A stretch of 64,000 nt of DNA, from assembly GCA_964504655.1 (NCBI GenBank), contig CAZDFD010000010.1, forward strand, positions 9,766 through 73,765, given 5' to 3'. This document shows positions 8,011 to 19,033 of the stretch, piece by piece. The stretch comes from JANXAZ01 sp964504655. GTDB lineage: Bacteria > Pseudomonadota > Alphaproteobacteria > Geminicoccales > Geminicoccaceae. Below the pieces are notes generated by a model. It was not told the DNA's origin, searched no databases, and saw only the letters and a program-made list of their open reading frames with translations. How positions within the stretch are numbered: the first letter of the stretch is position 1; every line of letters starts with the position of its first letter. Made by a program: the position numbers and the translations under genes.

Positions 8011-8631
8011 ATGACTCCCACCAACCCTCCGGCCGACGCCGCCCTGCCCTCGCCGGCGCTGCTGCTGCTCGCCGAGCTGACCGCCCCCGAGGCGGCGCTC
8101 CTGGCCGAGCTGGTGCACGACTGGCACGCCCGCGTCGCGCCGATCGACGCCGCCGAGCGGCTGATCGCCGACGGCCTCGCCTGCCTCGCCTGGCGCCGCC
8201 GCCGCCTCGACCAGGTCGAGGAGCGGGTGCTCGTGGCGCTCGCCCGCGGCACACCAATGCCCGGCCTGCCGAGCCTCGGCACGCTCGGCTGGCGGCGGCG
8301 CCTGCTCGAGCGCGAGGCCGCCGCCCTCGAGGCCGAGCTCGACCTCCTGCGCCGCATCCGGCCGGGTCCGCCGGCCCGCCACGGCCTCAACCCGGACCGG
8401 CTCGAGTGGCTCGCCCGCAAGGTCCGCGCCGGCCGCATCGAGCTGCAGCCGAAGGAGGTCCGGCACGCGGCTCCCGAGCCCGCGGCCGCAGCACCCGATC
8501 CCACCGCCTCGGTCCCGCCCGAGCGCGCGCTCGCGGCCGCCGCGGCGATCCGCCGGGCGCTCGGCCTGCCGCCCCGGCACGCGGCTCCCGAGCCGCGCGG
8601 CGCCGCCGCGACCGCCGCTCCGCCGGGCTGA
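8011..8631 (+). CDS. Hypothetical protein (206 aa)
   Basis: A 206-residue, Ala/Arg/Leu-rich, mainly helical protein without a signal peptide or membrane segment. The middle part (about 20-130) has long amphipathic helices that may form a coiled coil, and the tail is Pro/Ala-rich and disordered-looking. The N-terminal part loosely recalls small orphan proteins found in many alphaproteobacteria, but I cannot name a family. It is convergent with the ETF-QO gene (21-base gap) and preceded by the CTTGAC-containing inverted repeat. Translation is supported by consistent high third-position G+C and an ATG after a plausible leader; expression is not shown. Confidence 0.55.
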   Translation: MTPTNPPADAALPSPALLLLAELTAPEAALLAELVHDWHARVAPIDAAERLIADGLACLAWRRRRLDQVEERVLVALARGTPMPGLPSLGTLGWRRRLLEREAAALEAELDLLRRIRPGPPARHGLNPDRLEWLARKVRAGRIELQPKEVRHAAPEPAAAAPDPTASVPPERALAAAAAIRRALGLPPRHAAPEPRGAAATAAPPG

Positions 8632-8652
8632 GCGCGGGCCTGGGCGCCGGCC

Positions 8653-10290
8653 TCACATGCCGCCCGGATAGCTCGGCCCGCCGCCGCCCTCGGGCGTCAC
8701 CCAGTCGATGTTCTGGGTCGGATCCTTGATGTCGCAGGTCTTGCAGTGCACGCAGTTCTGCGCGTTGATCTGCAGCCTGTGGCCGCCCTTGCCGTCGTCG
8801 ACGTACTCGTAGACCCCGGCCGGGCAGTAGCGGCTCTCGGGGCCGGCGTAGGTGGCGAGGTTGACCCGCACCGCCGCACCCGGGTCCCTGAGCACGAGGT
8901 GGCAGGGCTGGTCCTCCTCGTGGTTGGTGTTGGAGACGAACACCGAGGAGAGCCGGTCGAAGGTCAGGGTCCCGTCCGCCCGCGGATACTCGATCCGCCG
9001 GCACTCGGCGGCCGGCCGCAGCGAGGCGTGGTCGGGGCGGTGGTGGGCGAGCGTCCAGGGCGCCCGGCCGCGGAACAGGTAGGTGTCGAGCGCGGCGTAG
9101 CCGAGCGCCGGCAGGAGGCCGAAGCGGAAGGCGGGGCGGATGTTGCGCACCCGGTGCAGCTCGTCCCAGAGCCAGCTCCGCCGCAGCCGCTCGGGATAGG
9201 TCTCGAGCAGCGGCCGCTCGGCGCCCGCGGCGAGCGCCTCGAACGCCGCCTCGGCGCACACCATGCCCGACTTCATGGCGGTGTGCGTGCCCTTGATCTT
9301 GGGCACGTTGAGGAAGCCGGCGGTGTCGCCGACCAGGGCCAGGCCCGGCGCCACGAGCCGCGGGATCGACTGCAGGCCGCCCTCGGAGAGCGCCCGGGCG
9401 CCGTAGGCGATGCGCCGGCCGCCCTCGAGGTGGGGGCGGATCGCCGGATGGGTCTTGAGCCGCTGCAGCTCGTCGAACGGCGAGAGCCAGGGGTTCTCGT
9501 AGTCGAGGCCGACCACGAAGCCGAGCGAGACCAGGTTCGAGCCCAGCATGTAGAGCCAGGAGCCGCCGTAGGTCGCGTGGTCGAGCGGCCAGCCGATGGT
9601 GTGCAGGACGAGGCCCGGCCGGTGCCGCTCGGCGGGGATCTCCCAGAGCTCCTTGAGGCCGATGCCGTAGGTCTGGTGCTGGGCGCCCTGGCGCAGCCCG
9701 AAGCGCGCCATGGCCACCTTGGTCAAGGAGCCGCGGCAGCCTTCGGCCAGGATGGTGAGCCGGGCCTCGATGTCGACCCCGGGCTGGTGGGCGGGGCCGG
9801 GGGTGCCGTCGCGGCGGATCCCCATGTCGCCGGTGCCCACCCCGCGGACCCGGCCCTGCTCGTCCTCGAGCAGCCGGGCGGCGGCGAAGCCCGGGAAGAT
9901 CTCGACCCCGAGCGCCTCCGCCTCGCGGCCGAGCCAGCGGCAGAGATCGCCCAGGCTGATGAGCCAGTTGCCGTGGTTGCGCATGGGCGGCGGGGTGGGC
10001 AGGCGGAAGGCCCGCGCGGCCGTCAGGTAGAGGAACCGGTCCTCGGTCGCGGCGGTCTCGATCGGCGCCCCGCGCTCGCGCCAGTCGGGGAGCAGCTCGT
10101 CGAGCGCCCTGGGCTCGAGGCAGGCGCCCGAGAGGATGTGGGCGCCCACCTCCGAGCCCTTCTCGAGCACGCAGACGGCGAGCTCGGTGCCGCCGGCGGC
10201 GGAGAGCTGCTTCAACCGGATGGCGGTGGCGAGGCCGGCCGGGCCGGCGCCCACGATCACCACGTCGAACCGCAGGACCTCGCGTTCCAT
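8653..10290 (-). CDS. Electron-transfer flavoprotein-ubiquinone oxidoreductase
   Basis: A 545-residue membrane-associated flavoprotein that passes electrons from reduced electron-transfer flavoprotein to ubiquinone, serving fatty-acid and amino-acid oxidation. An N-terminal FAD site (VGAGPAG, residues 13-19) is followed by the family's ubiquinone-binding region. The C-terminal ferredoxin-like segment carries the 4Fe-4S cysteines (YCPAG and NCVHCKTCDIKDP). Length and order match the family closely. It stands alone, without etfA or etfB in the window. The ATG at 10290 starts just before the FAD motif. Confidence 0.95.
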   Translation of the reverse strand: MEREVLRFDVVIVGAGPAGLATAIRLKQLSAAGGTELAVCVLEKGSEVGAHILSGACLEPRALDELLPDWRERGAPIETAATEDRFLYLTAARAFRLPTPPPMRNHGNWLISLGDLCRWLGREAEALGVEIFPGFAAARLLEDEQGRVRGVGTGDMGIRRDGTPGPAHQPGVDIEARLTILAEGCRGSLTKVAMARFGLRQGAQHQTYGIGLKELWEIPAERHRPGLVLHTIGWPLDHATYGGSWLYMLGSNLVSLGFVVGLDYENPWLSPFDELQRLKTHPAIRPHLEGGRRIAYGARALSEGGLQSIPRLVAPGLALVGDTAGFLNVPKIKGTHTAMKSGMVCAEAAFEALAAGAERPLLETYPERLRRSWLWDELHRVRNIRPAFRFGLLPALGYAALDTYLFRGRAPWTLAHHRPDHASLRPAAECRRIEYPRADGTLTFDRLSSVFVSNTNHEEDQPCHLVLRDPGAAVRVNLATYAGPESRYCPAGVYEYVDDGKGGHRLQINAQNCVHCKTCDIKDPTQNIDWVTPEGGGGPSYPGGM

Positions 10291-10460
10291 CCCCGCCCCA
10301 GCCCCGGCCCCAGCCCGAGGTGCCGTCCGTGCCGCACGGGCGCCGCACCGGCGCCGGGCGGCGATAGCACGCGGCCACCGTCCTGGCCACCGACCGGCGC
10401 TCGCCCCGATGCCGGCGCTCGCTCCGATGGATGAAAGGCCGGGCCTCGCACGTCGATCGG

Positions 10461-10489
10461 TTGAGCTGCCACGATCGTCATGCTTGGAT
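10461..10489 (+). promoter_or_regulatory. Possible promoter of the diguanylate cyclase gene
   Basis: TTGAGC, then 17 bases, then TTGGAT lies about 80 bases before the diguanylate cyclase start, in the spacer divergent from ETF-QO. The -35 is close to consensus and the -10 is poor. Weak evidence. Confidence 0.3.
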
Positions 10490-10566
10490 GGGTCGGCCGG
10501 GCGAGGGGGACGCCGGGCGTCGGCCGGTGCGATCGGGGGAGATCGCGTCCGGCCGGGAGAGCGCAC

Positions 10567-11859
10567 ATGCCGCCGCACACCCGGTCGAGCGGATCCGTCG
10601 CGGCGCTGCGCGGACCCGCCGGGAGCTCGTTCGGCGGCCCCGAGCCCGGGGCCGTCGTGGCGCGCGTCGACGACCGCCCGGTCGGCCGGCGGGTGCTCCT
10701 TTGGCCGGCCGTGGCGCTGGCCGCGATCCTGGCCGTGGGCCTCGGCCTCGGCCTGCTCCTGGCCGACCGGCTGGTGCGCGAGGACGCCCGCTTCGTCGCC
10801 GCCTCCACGAGCGACTTCCTGCGCAAGCTCGTGCCCGAGCTCGAGACCATCCTCGAGCGCCGCGAGGTCTCGCCGGAGCAGCGCGAGGCGCTGCGCCTCG
10901 CCGCCGATCGCAGCCGCGTGGTCTATCTGTCGCTGCTCGACCCGGGCGGACGGCCGATCGTCCGCGGCCGCGAGATCCTGCCCTCGGCACCGCCGCCGCG
11001 GCGCGAGGCGGTCCGGGCCCAGGCGCTGCTCGAGGCGGCGATCCGCAACCGCCAGATCGAGGTCGCGGTCGAGGCGGTGGAGCAGGCCGGCTGGCCGGCC
11101 CAGGTGGGCGACGCGGTGGTGCCGTTCGAGCGCGACGGCCGCCTGCTCGGCCTCCTGCACGTGGCGGTCGACCTGACCGACAAGGTCGAGGTCTACCGGC
11201 GCACCTTCCTCTGGGTGGTGGTGGTGCTGACCGGCCTCTTCGTGCTGGCGGCACTCGTGCCCGGTGCCGTGCTGTGGCGGCGGCTCAAGGTGCTCGAGGC
11301 GGCCGCCGCCGACGTCCGCCACCTGGCCTTCCACGACGCCCTGACCCAGCTCCCCAACCGGCTCCTGTTCCAGGACCGGCTGGCGCAGGCGATCGCCCGG
11401 GTGCACCGCGAGGGCGGCAAGGGCGCCCTCCTGATGCTCGACCTCGACGACTTCAAGGACGTCAACGACGCGATGGGCCACGCCGCCGGCGACCAGCTCT
11501 TGCGGGTGGTGGCGGCGCGGCTCGCCCGCAGCGTGCGGGCGACCGACACGGTGGCCCGGCTGGGTGGCGACGAGTTCGCGGTGATCGTGGCGCCGCTCGC
11601 CGCCGCCGACCGGCTCGAGGCCGTGCTGGCGCGGATCGCCCAGGAGCTCGGCACGCCGATCGCCATCGACGGCCGCTCGGTGACCGCCAGCGCCACGATC
11701 GGCATCGCCCTGTTCCCGGACGACGGCGCCGAGCCCGACCGGCTGGTCCGCCGCGCCGACGTGGCACTCTACCGCGGCAAGGCCAAGGGCCGCGGTGCGG
11801 TCGTCTGGCACGTCGAGCCGGAGGGCCTGCGACCGGCGGCCGAGGGCGGCGGGCGCTGA
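10567..11859 (+). CDS. Membrane-anchored diguanylate cyclase (GGDEF)
   Basis: A 430-residue signalling enzyme that makes cyclic di-GMP from two GTP. An N-terminal helix (about 40-65) and a second helix (about 218-240) flank a periplasmic sensor domain of about 150 residues; the GGDEF domain fills about 255-415. The active-site motif is intact (GGDEF near 333), and RATD lies five residues upstream, so the product-inhibition I-site RxxD is also present. There is no EAL or HD-GYP domain, so it should be a cyclase only. The ATG at 10567 follows GGGAGA; an earlier ATG at 10480 would only add a low-complexity stretch. The sensed signal is unknown. alkA follows with overlapping codons. Confidence 0.88.
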   Translation: MPPHTRSSGSVAALRGPAGSSFGGPEPGAVVARVDDRPVGRRVLLWPAVALAAILAVGLGLGLLLADRLVREDARFVAASTSDFLRKLVPELETILERREVSPEQREALRLAADRSRVVYLSLLDPGGRPIVRGREILPSAPPPRREAVRAQALLEAAIRNRQIEVAVEAVEQAGWPAQVGDAVVPFERDGRLLGLLHVAVDLTDKVEVYRRTFLWVVVVLTGLFVLAALVPGAVLWRRLKVLEAAAADVRHLAFHDALTQLPNRLLFQDRLAQAIARVHREGGKGALLMLDLDDFKDVNDAMGHAAGDQLLRVVAARLARSVRATDTVARLGGDEFAVIVAPLAAADRLEAVLARIAQELGTPIAIDGRSVTASATIGIALFPDDGAEPDRLVRRADVALYRGKAKGRGAVVWHVEPEGLRPAAEGGGR

Positions 11860-12518
11860 GCGCCGGGCCGCTCGACCGGGCCCGGCTCGAGGCCGCACTC
11901 GCGGCGCTCGCCGCCCGCGACGCCGAGGTGGCGGCCGCCCTCGACCGGCTCGGCCCGCCCGAGCCCAGGGTGCGCGAGCCGGGCTTCGCGACGCTTCTGC
12001 GGATCGTCGTCGCGCAGCAGCTGTCGACCCGGGCCGCGGCCGCGATCTGGGCCCGCCTCGAGCAGATGCTCGGCCCGGGCTGCCCGCCCACGGCCTTCCT
12101 CGGCCGGGGCGAGGCGGAGCTGCGGGCGGCCGGGCTGAGTGCCCGCAAGGTGGCCTACGGCCGCGGGCTCGCCCGGGCGGTGCTCGAGGGCGGCCTCGCG
12201 GTCGAGGCCCTGGCCGGGCTCGAGGACGAGGAGGTGGTGGCGCGGATCACGGCGCTCGCGGGCTTCGGCCGCTGGAGCGCCGAGATCTACCTGCTCTTCG
12301 CGCTCGGCCGGGTCGACGCCTTCCCGGCCGACGATCTGGCGCTCCAGGTGGGCTTCCAGCGGCTCAAGGGGCTGCCGCTCCGGCCCGACGGGCGGCGCCT
12401 GCGCGCCCTGGTCGAGCCCTGGGCGCCCTGGCGCGGGGCCGGGGCGCTCCTGCTCTGGAAGGTCTACGGTGCCGCCACCCTGGCGGTGCCGGAGCCGGCC
12501 CGGGTGCCCAACTTGTAG
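11856..12518 (+). CDS. alkA: DNA-3-methyladenine glycosylase II (AlkA type), probable CTG start
   Basis: A base-excision repair enzyme that removes alkylated purines from DNA. The helix-hairpin-helix (LAGFGRWSAEIYLLFAL) is followed by the catalytic Asp in FPADDLALQ (near residue 159), and FATLLRIVVAQQLS is the family's N-terminal helix. No in-frame ATG, GTG or TTG lies where homology begins. The best start is CTG at 11856, which overlaps the cyclase stop (CTGA) and follows a GAGGGCGG ribosome site by about 6 bases, giving 220 residues. A GTG at 11928 would cut off part of the conserved N-terminal helix region. Function is clear; the start is inference. Confidence 0.85.
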   Translation: MSAGPLDRARLEAALAALAARDAEVAAALDRLGPPEPRVREPGFATLLRIVVAQQLSTRAAAAIWARLEQMLGPGCPPTAFLGRGEAELRAAGLSARKVAYGRGLARAVLEGGLAVEALAGLEDEEVVARITALAGFGRWSAEIYLLFALGRVDAFPADDLALQVGFQRLKGLPLRPDGRRLRALVEPWAPWRGAGALLLWKVYGAATLAVPEPARVPNL

Positions 12519-12541
12519 GCGCATCCGCGGCTTGCTAGAAG
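12513..12541 (+). promoter_or_regulatory. Candidate gyrA promoter
   Basis: TTGTAG and TAGAAG are separated by exactly 17 bases in the gap between alkA and gyrA, about 77 bases before the gyrA start. The -35 overlaps the alkA stop codon region. Moderate match to a housekeeping sigma-70 promoter. Confidence 0.4.
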
Positions 12542-12617
12542 GCAAGGGCCGGGATCGGCGGCGCCGCCCCCCGGCGCCCGCCCGCGCCATCGAGCCCGAG
12601 ACCCGCCAGCCCCGCCC

Positions 12618-15341
<2,724 letters not shown>

Positions 15342-15474
15342 GCCCCGCCGCGGCCGCGCCGCGACCATTCCGCACTGCAGCATCGCCGCCCGCCGCCACC
15401 TCGGCTAGGATGCAGGCGGGGTGGTGGGCAGGGCCGCGGCGGCCGGGGGCGGTCGCGGCCGCAGAGGTGCGTCC

Positions 15475-15996
15475 ATGAGCAGGAAGCGCGTCGCCGTCTA
15501 TCCGGGCACCTTCGATCCGATCCACAACGGCCACCTGGACGTGATCCGGCGCGCCACCCTCCTGGTCGACCGGCTGATCGTCGCGGTCGCGATCAACGCC
15601 GGCAAGGATCCGCTGTTCGCCCTCGAGGAGCGGGTCCGCATGGTCGAGGCCGACATCAACTCGCTCCTGGCCGCGAATGCCGGCAACGGCGCCCGGGTGG
15701 TGGTCCAGCCGTTCGAGAGCCTCCTGGTCCGGGTCGCCGCCGAGCAGGGCGCCGACATGATCATCCGCGGCCTGCGCGCGGTCTCCGACTTCGAGTACGA
15801 GTTCCAGATGGCCCTCAACAACAAGCGCCTCGTGCCGCGGCTGGAGACCGTCTTCCTCATGGCCTCGGAGACCAGCCAGTTCATCTCCTCCCGCTTCGTC
15901 AAGGAGATCCATCTTTTGGGCGGCGACGTGTCCTCGATGGTCTCGGCCAACGTCCTGCGCCGGCTGGACGAGAAGCGCGGCCGGGCGCCGGGGTGA
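15475..15996 (+). CDS. coaD: Phosphopantetheine adenylyltransferase
   Basis: A 173-residue nucleotidyltransferase that catalyses the fourth step of coenzyme A synthesis, joining ATP and 4'-phosphopantetheine to dephospho-CoA. The N-terminal signature YPGTFDPIHNGH with its catalytic His is present, and the second ATP site is ISSRFVKE, with the family's ISST Thr replaced by Arg. Length matches the family. Its stop overlaps the queA GTG by 3 bases, indicating translational coupling. The ATG at 15475 immediately precedes the conserved KRVAVYPG strand. Confidence 0.96.
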   Translation: MSRKRVAVYPGTFDPIHNGHLDVIRRATLLVDRLIVAVAINAGKDPLFALEERVRMVEADINSLLAANAGNGARVVVQPFESLLVRVAAEQGADMIIRGLRAVSDFEYEFQMALNNKRLVPRLETVFLMASETSQFISSRFVKEIHLLGGDVSSMVSANVLRRLDEKRGRAPG

Positions 15997-17033
15997 GGGT
16001 CGAGCTCTTCGACTTCGAGCTGCCCGATGAGCTCGTCGCCCAGCGGCCGAGCGAGCCGCGCGAGGCGGCCCGGCTCCTCGTGGTGGGCGAGGGGCTCGAG
16101 GACCGGCGGGTGGGCGATCTGCCGGAGCTCCTGGCACCGGGCGACCTCCTGGTCCTCAACGACAGCCGCGTGCTGCCGACCCGCTTCTGGGGCCGGCGCG
16201 GGGAAGTCGCTGTCGAGGCCACGCTGGTCGAGCCCGCGGACGACCGCTCCTGGTGGGCGCTCGCCCGGCCGGGCCGGCGGCTGCGCCCCGGGGACCGGGT
16301 GCGGCTCGGCCGCGACCTCGAGGCCGAGGTCGCCGCCAAGGACGCGGAGGGCCGCGTGCTGTTGACCTTCGAGCGGGCCGGAGCCGAGCTCGCGCGGGCG
16401 ATCGAGGAGCAGGGGGCGATGCCGCTCCCGCCCTACATCCGCCGGCCACCCGGCGGCGACCCGCGCGACCGCCGCGACTATCAGCCGATCCAGGCCAGGA
16501 TCGAGGGCTCGGTGGCGGCACCCACGGCCTCCCTCCACCTGACCGAGGCGCTGCTCGAGCGGCTCGCGGCGCGGGGCGTGGAGCGGGCCTCGGTGACGCT
16601 GCACCTGGGCCTCGGCACCTTCGCCCCGGTCAAGGTCGCGGACACGGCCGAGCATCGGATGCACCCCGAGCACGGCACGGTCCCGGCCGAGACCGTGCGG
16701 GCGATCGCGCGGGCGCGGGCCCGCGGCGGGCGGATCGTGGCGGTCGGCACGACCGTGCTCCGGGCGCTCGAGAGCCGGGCGACCGGCAACGGCGAAGTCG
16801 AGCCCGGCGGGTTCGCGACCGACCTCTTCGTGACCCCGGGCTTCCGCTTCCGCGTGGTCGACCGGCTCGTCACCAACTTCCACCTGCCGCGCTCGACGCT
16901 CTTCATGCTGGTCTGCGCCTTCGCCGGGCTCGAGCGGATGCGGGCCGCCTACGCGCGGGCGATCGCCGCCCGCTACCGCTTCTTCTCCTACGGCGACGCC
17001 TGCCTGCTCGACCGCGCCGAGGCCGCCCGGTGA
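15993..17033 (+). CDS. queA: S-adenosylmethionine:tRNA ribosyltransferase-isomerase
   Basis: A 346-residue enzyme of queuosine synthesis that transfers the ribosyl part of SAM onto preQ1 at the tRNA wobble position, giving epoxyqueuosine. Conserved blocks include FDFELP..LIAQ-type start (here DELVAQRP), the LVLNDSRVLPTR loop, the HLGLGTF segment and FHLPRSTLFMLV near the C-terminus. GTG start and stop overlap coaD and tgt (GTGA at both ends), so the three are coupled. The pathway logic with tgt next door is the usual one. Confidence 0.95.
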   Translation: MRVELFDFELPDELVAQRPSEPREAARLLVVGEGLEDRRVGDLPELLAPGDLLVLNDSRVLPTRFWGRRGEVAVEATLVEPADDRSWWALARPGRRLRPGDRVRLGRDLEAEVAAKDAEGRVLLTFERAGAELARAIEEQGAMPLPPYIRRPPGGDPRDRRDYQPIQARIEGSVAAPTASLHLTEALLERLAARGVERASVTLHLGLGTFAPVKVADTAEHRMHPEHGTVPAETVRAIARARARGGRIVAVGTTVLRALESRATGNGEVEPGGFATDLFVTPGFRFRVVDRLVTNFHLPRSTLFMLVCAFAGLERMRAAYARAIAARYRFFSYGDACLLDRAEAAR

Positions 17034-18166
17034 GCGGCTTCGCCTTCGCGGTCCTGGCGCGCGACGGTGCCGCCCGCCGCGGCCGGCTCGCAACCGCGCA
17101 CGGGCCGGTCGACACGCCGGCCTTCATGCCGGTCGGCACGGCCGCCACGGTCAAGGCGATGACGCCCGAGATGGTGGCCTCGACCGGCGCCCAGATGGTG
17201 CTCGCCAACACCTACCATCTGATGCTGCGCCCGGGTGCCGAGCGGATCGCCCGGCTCGGCGGGCTGCACCGCTTCATGCGCTGGCCGGGCCCGATCCTGA
17301 CCGATTCGGGCGGCTATCAGGTGATGTCGCTCGACGCACTCCGGACGATCTCGGAGGCGGGCGTCACCTTCGCCTCGCACCTGGACGGCTCGCGCCACGA
17401 GCTCGGACCCGAGCGCGCGGTGGCGATCCAGGAGCTGTTGGATGCCACCGTCACCATGCAGCTCGACTGGTGCGTCCGGCTGCCGGCCGAGCCGGCGGTG
17501 GTCGAGCGGGCGATGGAGCTGTCGCTCGCCTGGGCCGAACGCTCGAAGGCGGCGTTCCGGGCGCGCCCGGGCTACGCGCTGTTCGGCATCGTCCAGGGCG
17601 GGGTCGACGCGGCGCTGCGCCGGCGTTCCGCCGAGGGGCTCGTGGCGATCGGCCTCGACGGCTATGCGGTCGGCGGGCTCGCCGTGGGCGAGCCGCAGGC
17701 CGAGATGTTCCGCACCCTCGAGGCGACCGTGCCGTTCCTGCCCGCGGACCGGCCGCGCTACCTCATGGGCGTGGGCAAGCCCGCCGACCTCGTGGGCGCG
17801 GTGCTGCGCGGGATCGACCTCTTCGACTGCGTCCTGCCGACCCGCTCGGGGCGGACCGCCCAGGCCTTCACCCGGCGCGGCCCGGTCAACCTCAAGAACG
17901 CCCGCCACGCCGAGGATCCGCGGCCGCTCGACGAGACCTCGACCTGCCCGGCGGCGCGCGACTATTCCCGGGCCTACCTGCACCACCTCGTGCGCTCCGG
18001 GGAGATCCTGGGCGCGGTGCTCCTCACCTGGAACAATCTCTGGCACTATCAGGAGCTGATGCGCCGGCTGCGCGCCGCGATCGAGGCCGGCCGCCTCGAG
18101 GCGGAGGCCGCCGCCATCCTCGAGGAGGAGGCGCGGGGCGACCTCGAGCCCTGGTCCGGTGCTTGA
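17030..18166 (+). CDS. tgt: Queuine tRNA-ribosyltransferase (Tgt) with degenerate zinc site
   Basis: A 378-residue TIM-barrel protein colinear with bacterial Tgt, which swaps guanine-34 for preQ1. The proposed acid/base and nucleophile aspartates are kept: D92 in TDSGGYQ and D266 in FDCVLPTR. The zinc site is not. Where Zymomonas Tgt has Cys318, Cys320, Cys323 and His349, this protein has Ser304, Cys306, Ala309 and Asn335 (TSTCPAA and TWNN). The base-pocket motif DEC is DWC (146-148). The frame is intact and the rest is well conserved, so it is not an obvious pseudogene. It may be active without zinc, impaired, or altered in specificity. Its context after queA argues that it is the queuosine enzyme. 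Confidence 0.88.
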   Translation: MSGFAFAVLARDGAARRGRLATAHGPVDTPAFMPVGTAATVKAMTPEMVASTGAQMVLANTYHLMLRPGAERIARLGGLHRFMRWPGPILTDSGGYQVMSLDALRTISEAGVTFASHLDGSRHELGPERAVAIQELLDATVTMQLDWCVRLPAEPAVVERAMELSLAWAERSKAAFRARPGYALFGIVQGGVDAALRRRSAEGLVAIGLDGYAVGGLAVGEPQAEMFRTLEATVPFLPADRPRYLMGVGKPADLVGAVLRGIDLFDCVLPTRSGRTAQAFTRRGPVNLKNARHAEDPRPLDETSTCPAARDYSRAYLHHLVRSGEILGAVLLTWNNLWHYQELMRRLRAAIEAGRLEAEAAAILEEEARGDLEPWSGA

Positions 18167-18202
18167 CCGCCCCGCCGGTCGAACCGAGAGTCCGGCCCGC
18201 GC

Positions 18203-18277
18203 GGACGCCTAGCTCAACGGTAGAGCAACGGACTTTTAATCCGCAGGTTCAGGGTTCGAATCCCTGGGCGTCCACCA
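18203..18277 (+). tRNA. tRNA-Lys (anticodon UUU)
   Basis: The cloverleaf folds: acceptor GGACGCC/GGCGTCC, D-arm GCTC/GAGC, anticodon stem with loop CTTTTAA, T-arm CAGGG/CCCTG with TTCGAAT, discriminator A and an encoded CCA end. The anticodon TTT reads AAA/AAG, hence lysine. The only defect is an unpaired A-C at the top of the anticodon stem. The region between tgt and the methyltransferase holds nothing else, and no integrase is nearby. Confidence 0.95.
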
Positions 18278-18300
18278 GGATCCGCCACCGGGAGAGCCCC

Positions 18301-18930
18301 CTGAGCAGCTCCGATCCGGGCGGCCCGGCCGCCTTCTGGGACGACCGCTTCGCCGGCGAGGAGTACTGGTACGGCACCGAGCCGAACGCTTGGCTCGCCC
18401 GCGAGGCGGGGCGGCTGCGGCCGGGCGGCCGGGTCCTCGCGGTCTGCGACGGCGAGGGCCGCAACGGCGTCTGGCTGGCCGGCCGCGGCCACGCCGTGAC
18501 CTCGGTCGACGTCTCGGCGCGCGGCCTCGAGAAGGCCGCGGCGCTGGCCCGCGCCCGCGGCGTGCGGCTGCAGCTCGTGCAGGCCGATCTGCGCGGCTGG
18601 GACTGGCCGGTGGCGGCGTTCGACGGGGTGGTCGCGATCTTCGCCCACTTCCCCCGTGAGGTCCGCCCGCTCCTGCACCGCCGCATGCTCGAGGCGCTGG
18701 TGCCGGGCGGTCTCCTGCTGATCGAGGCCTACAGCCCCTACCAGCATCTCTACCGGACCGGCGGCCCGCAGGACCTCGACATGCTGGTCACCGCCTTCCG
18801 GCTGCAGCAGGACCTGGCCGGCGCCGAGATCCTCGAGCTCGAGGAGACCGAGACCGACCTCGCGGAGGGGCAGGGCCATCGCGGCCGCTCGGCCGTGGTC
18901 CGCCTGATCGCCCGCCGCCCGGGCGCCTGA
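18301..18930 (+). CDS. Class I SAM-dependent methyltransferase (TehB/UbiE-like), probable CTG start
   Basis: About 209 residues with a Rossmann methyltransferase fold. Motif I is VLAVCDGEGRNG, followed by an acidic residue at the end of strand 2 (SVDVSA); strand 4 is the FDGVVAIF segment. The sequence is of the small, general TehB-like type and the substrate is unknown. It begins 24 bases after the tRNA CCA end. No ATG, GTG or TTG occurs before the conserved N-terminal FWDDRF segment. CTG at 18301 lies 5-7 bases after GGGAGAG and is the best start. Upstream codons in this frame lie inside the tRNA gene, which excludes an earlier start. Confidence 0.8.
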   Translation: MSSSDPGGPAAFWDDRFAGEEYWYGTEPNAWLAREAGRLRPGGRVLAVCDGEGRNGVWLAGRGHAVTSVDVSARGLEKAAALARARGVRLQLVQADLRGWDWPVAAFDGVVAIFAHFPREVRPLLHRRMLEALVPGGLLLIEAYSPYQHLYRTGGPQDLDMLVTAFRLQQDLAGAEILELEETETDLAEGQGHRGRSAVVRLIARRPGA

Positions 18931-18970
18931 GCGCCCGCCGCCCGCGCGGATGACGGCCGGCTCACGGCCT

Positions 18971-19003
18971 CTTGACCCACCGCGCCGGCGCCGACCCTAG
19001 ATT
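18971..19003 (+). promoter_or_regulatory. Candidate promoter of the ynjBC operon
   Basis: CTTGACC (-35) and CCTAGATT (-10 region, TAGATT at 18998) lie about 31 bases before the ynjB-like start. The spacing of 18-20 bases is slightly long. CTTGAC is the typical alphaproteobacterial -35 form and recurs before other operons in this window. Confidence 0.5.
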
Positions 19004-19033
19004 GGCCACGAGGACGCATCGGACGAGGACGGC

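Noticed and set aside
18203..18277. tRNA-Lys as an integration site of a genomic island
   Set aside because: No integrase, no direct repeat of the tRNA 3' end and no composition change were seen next to it.
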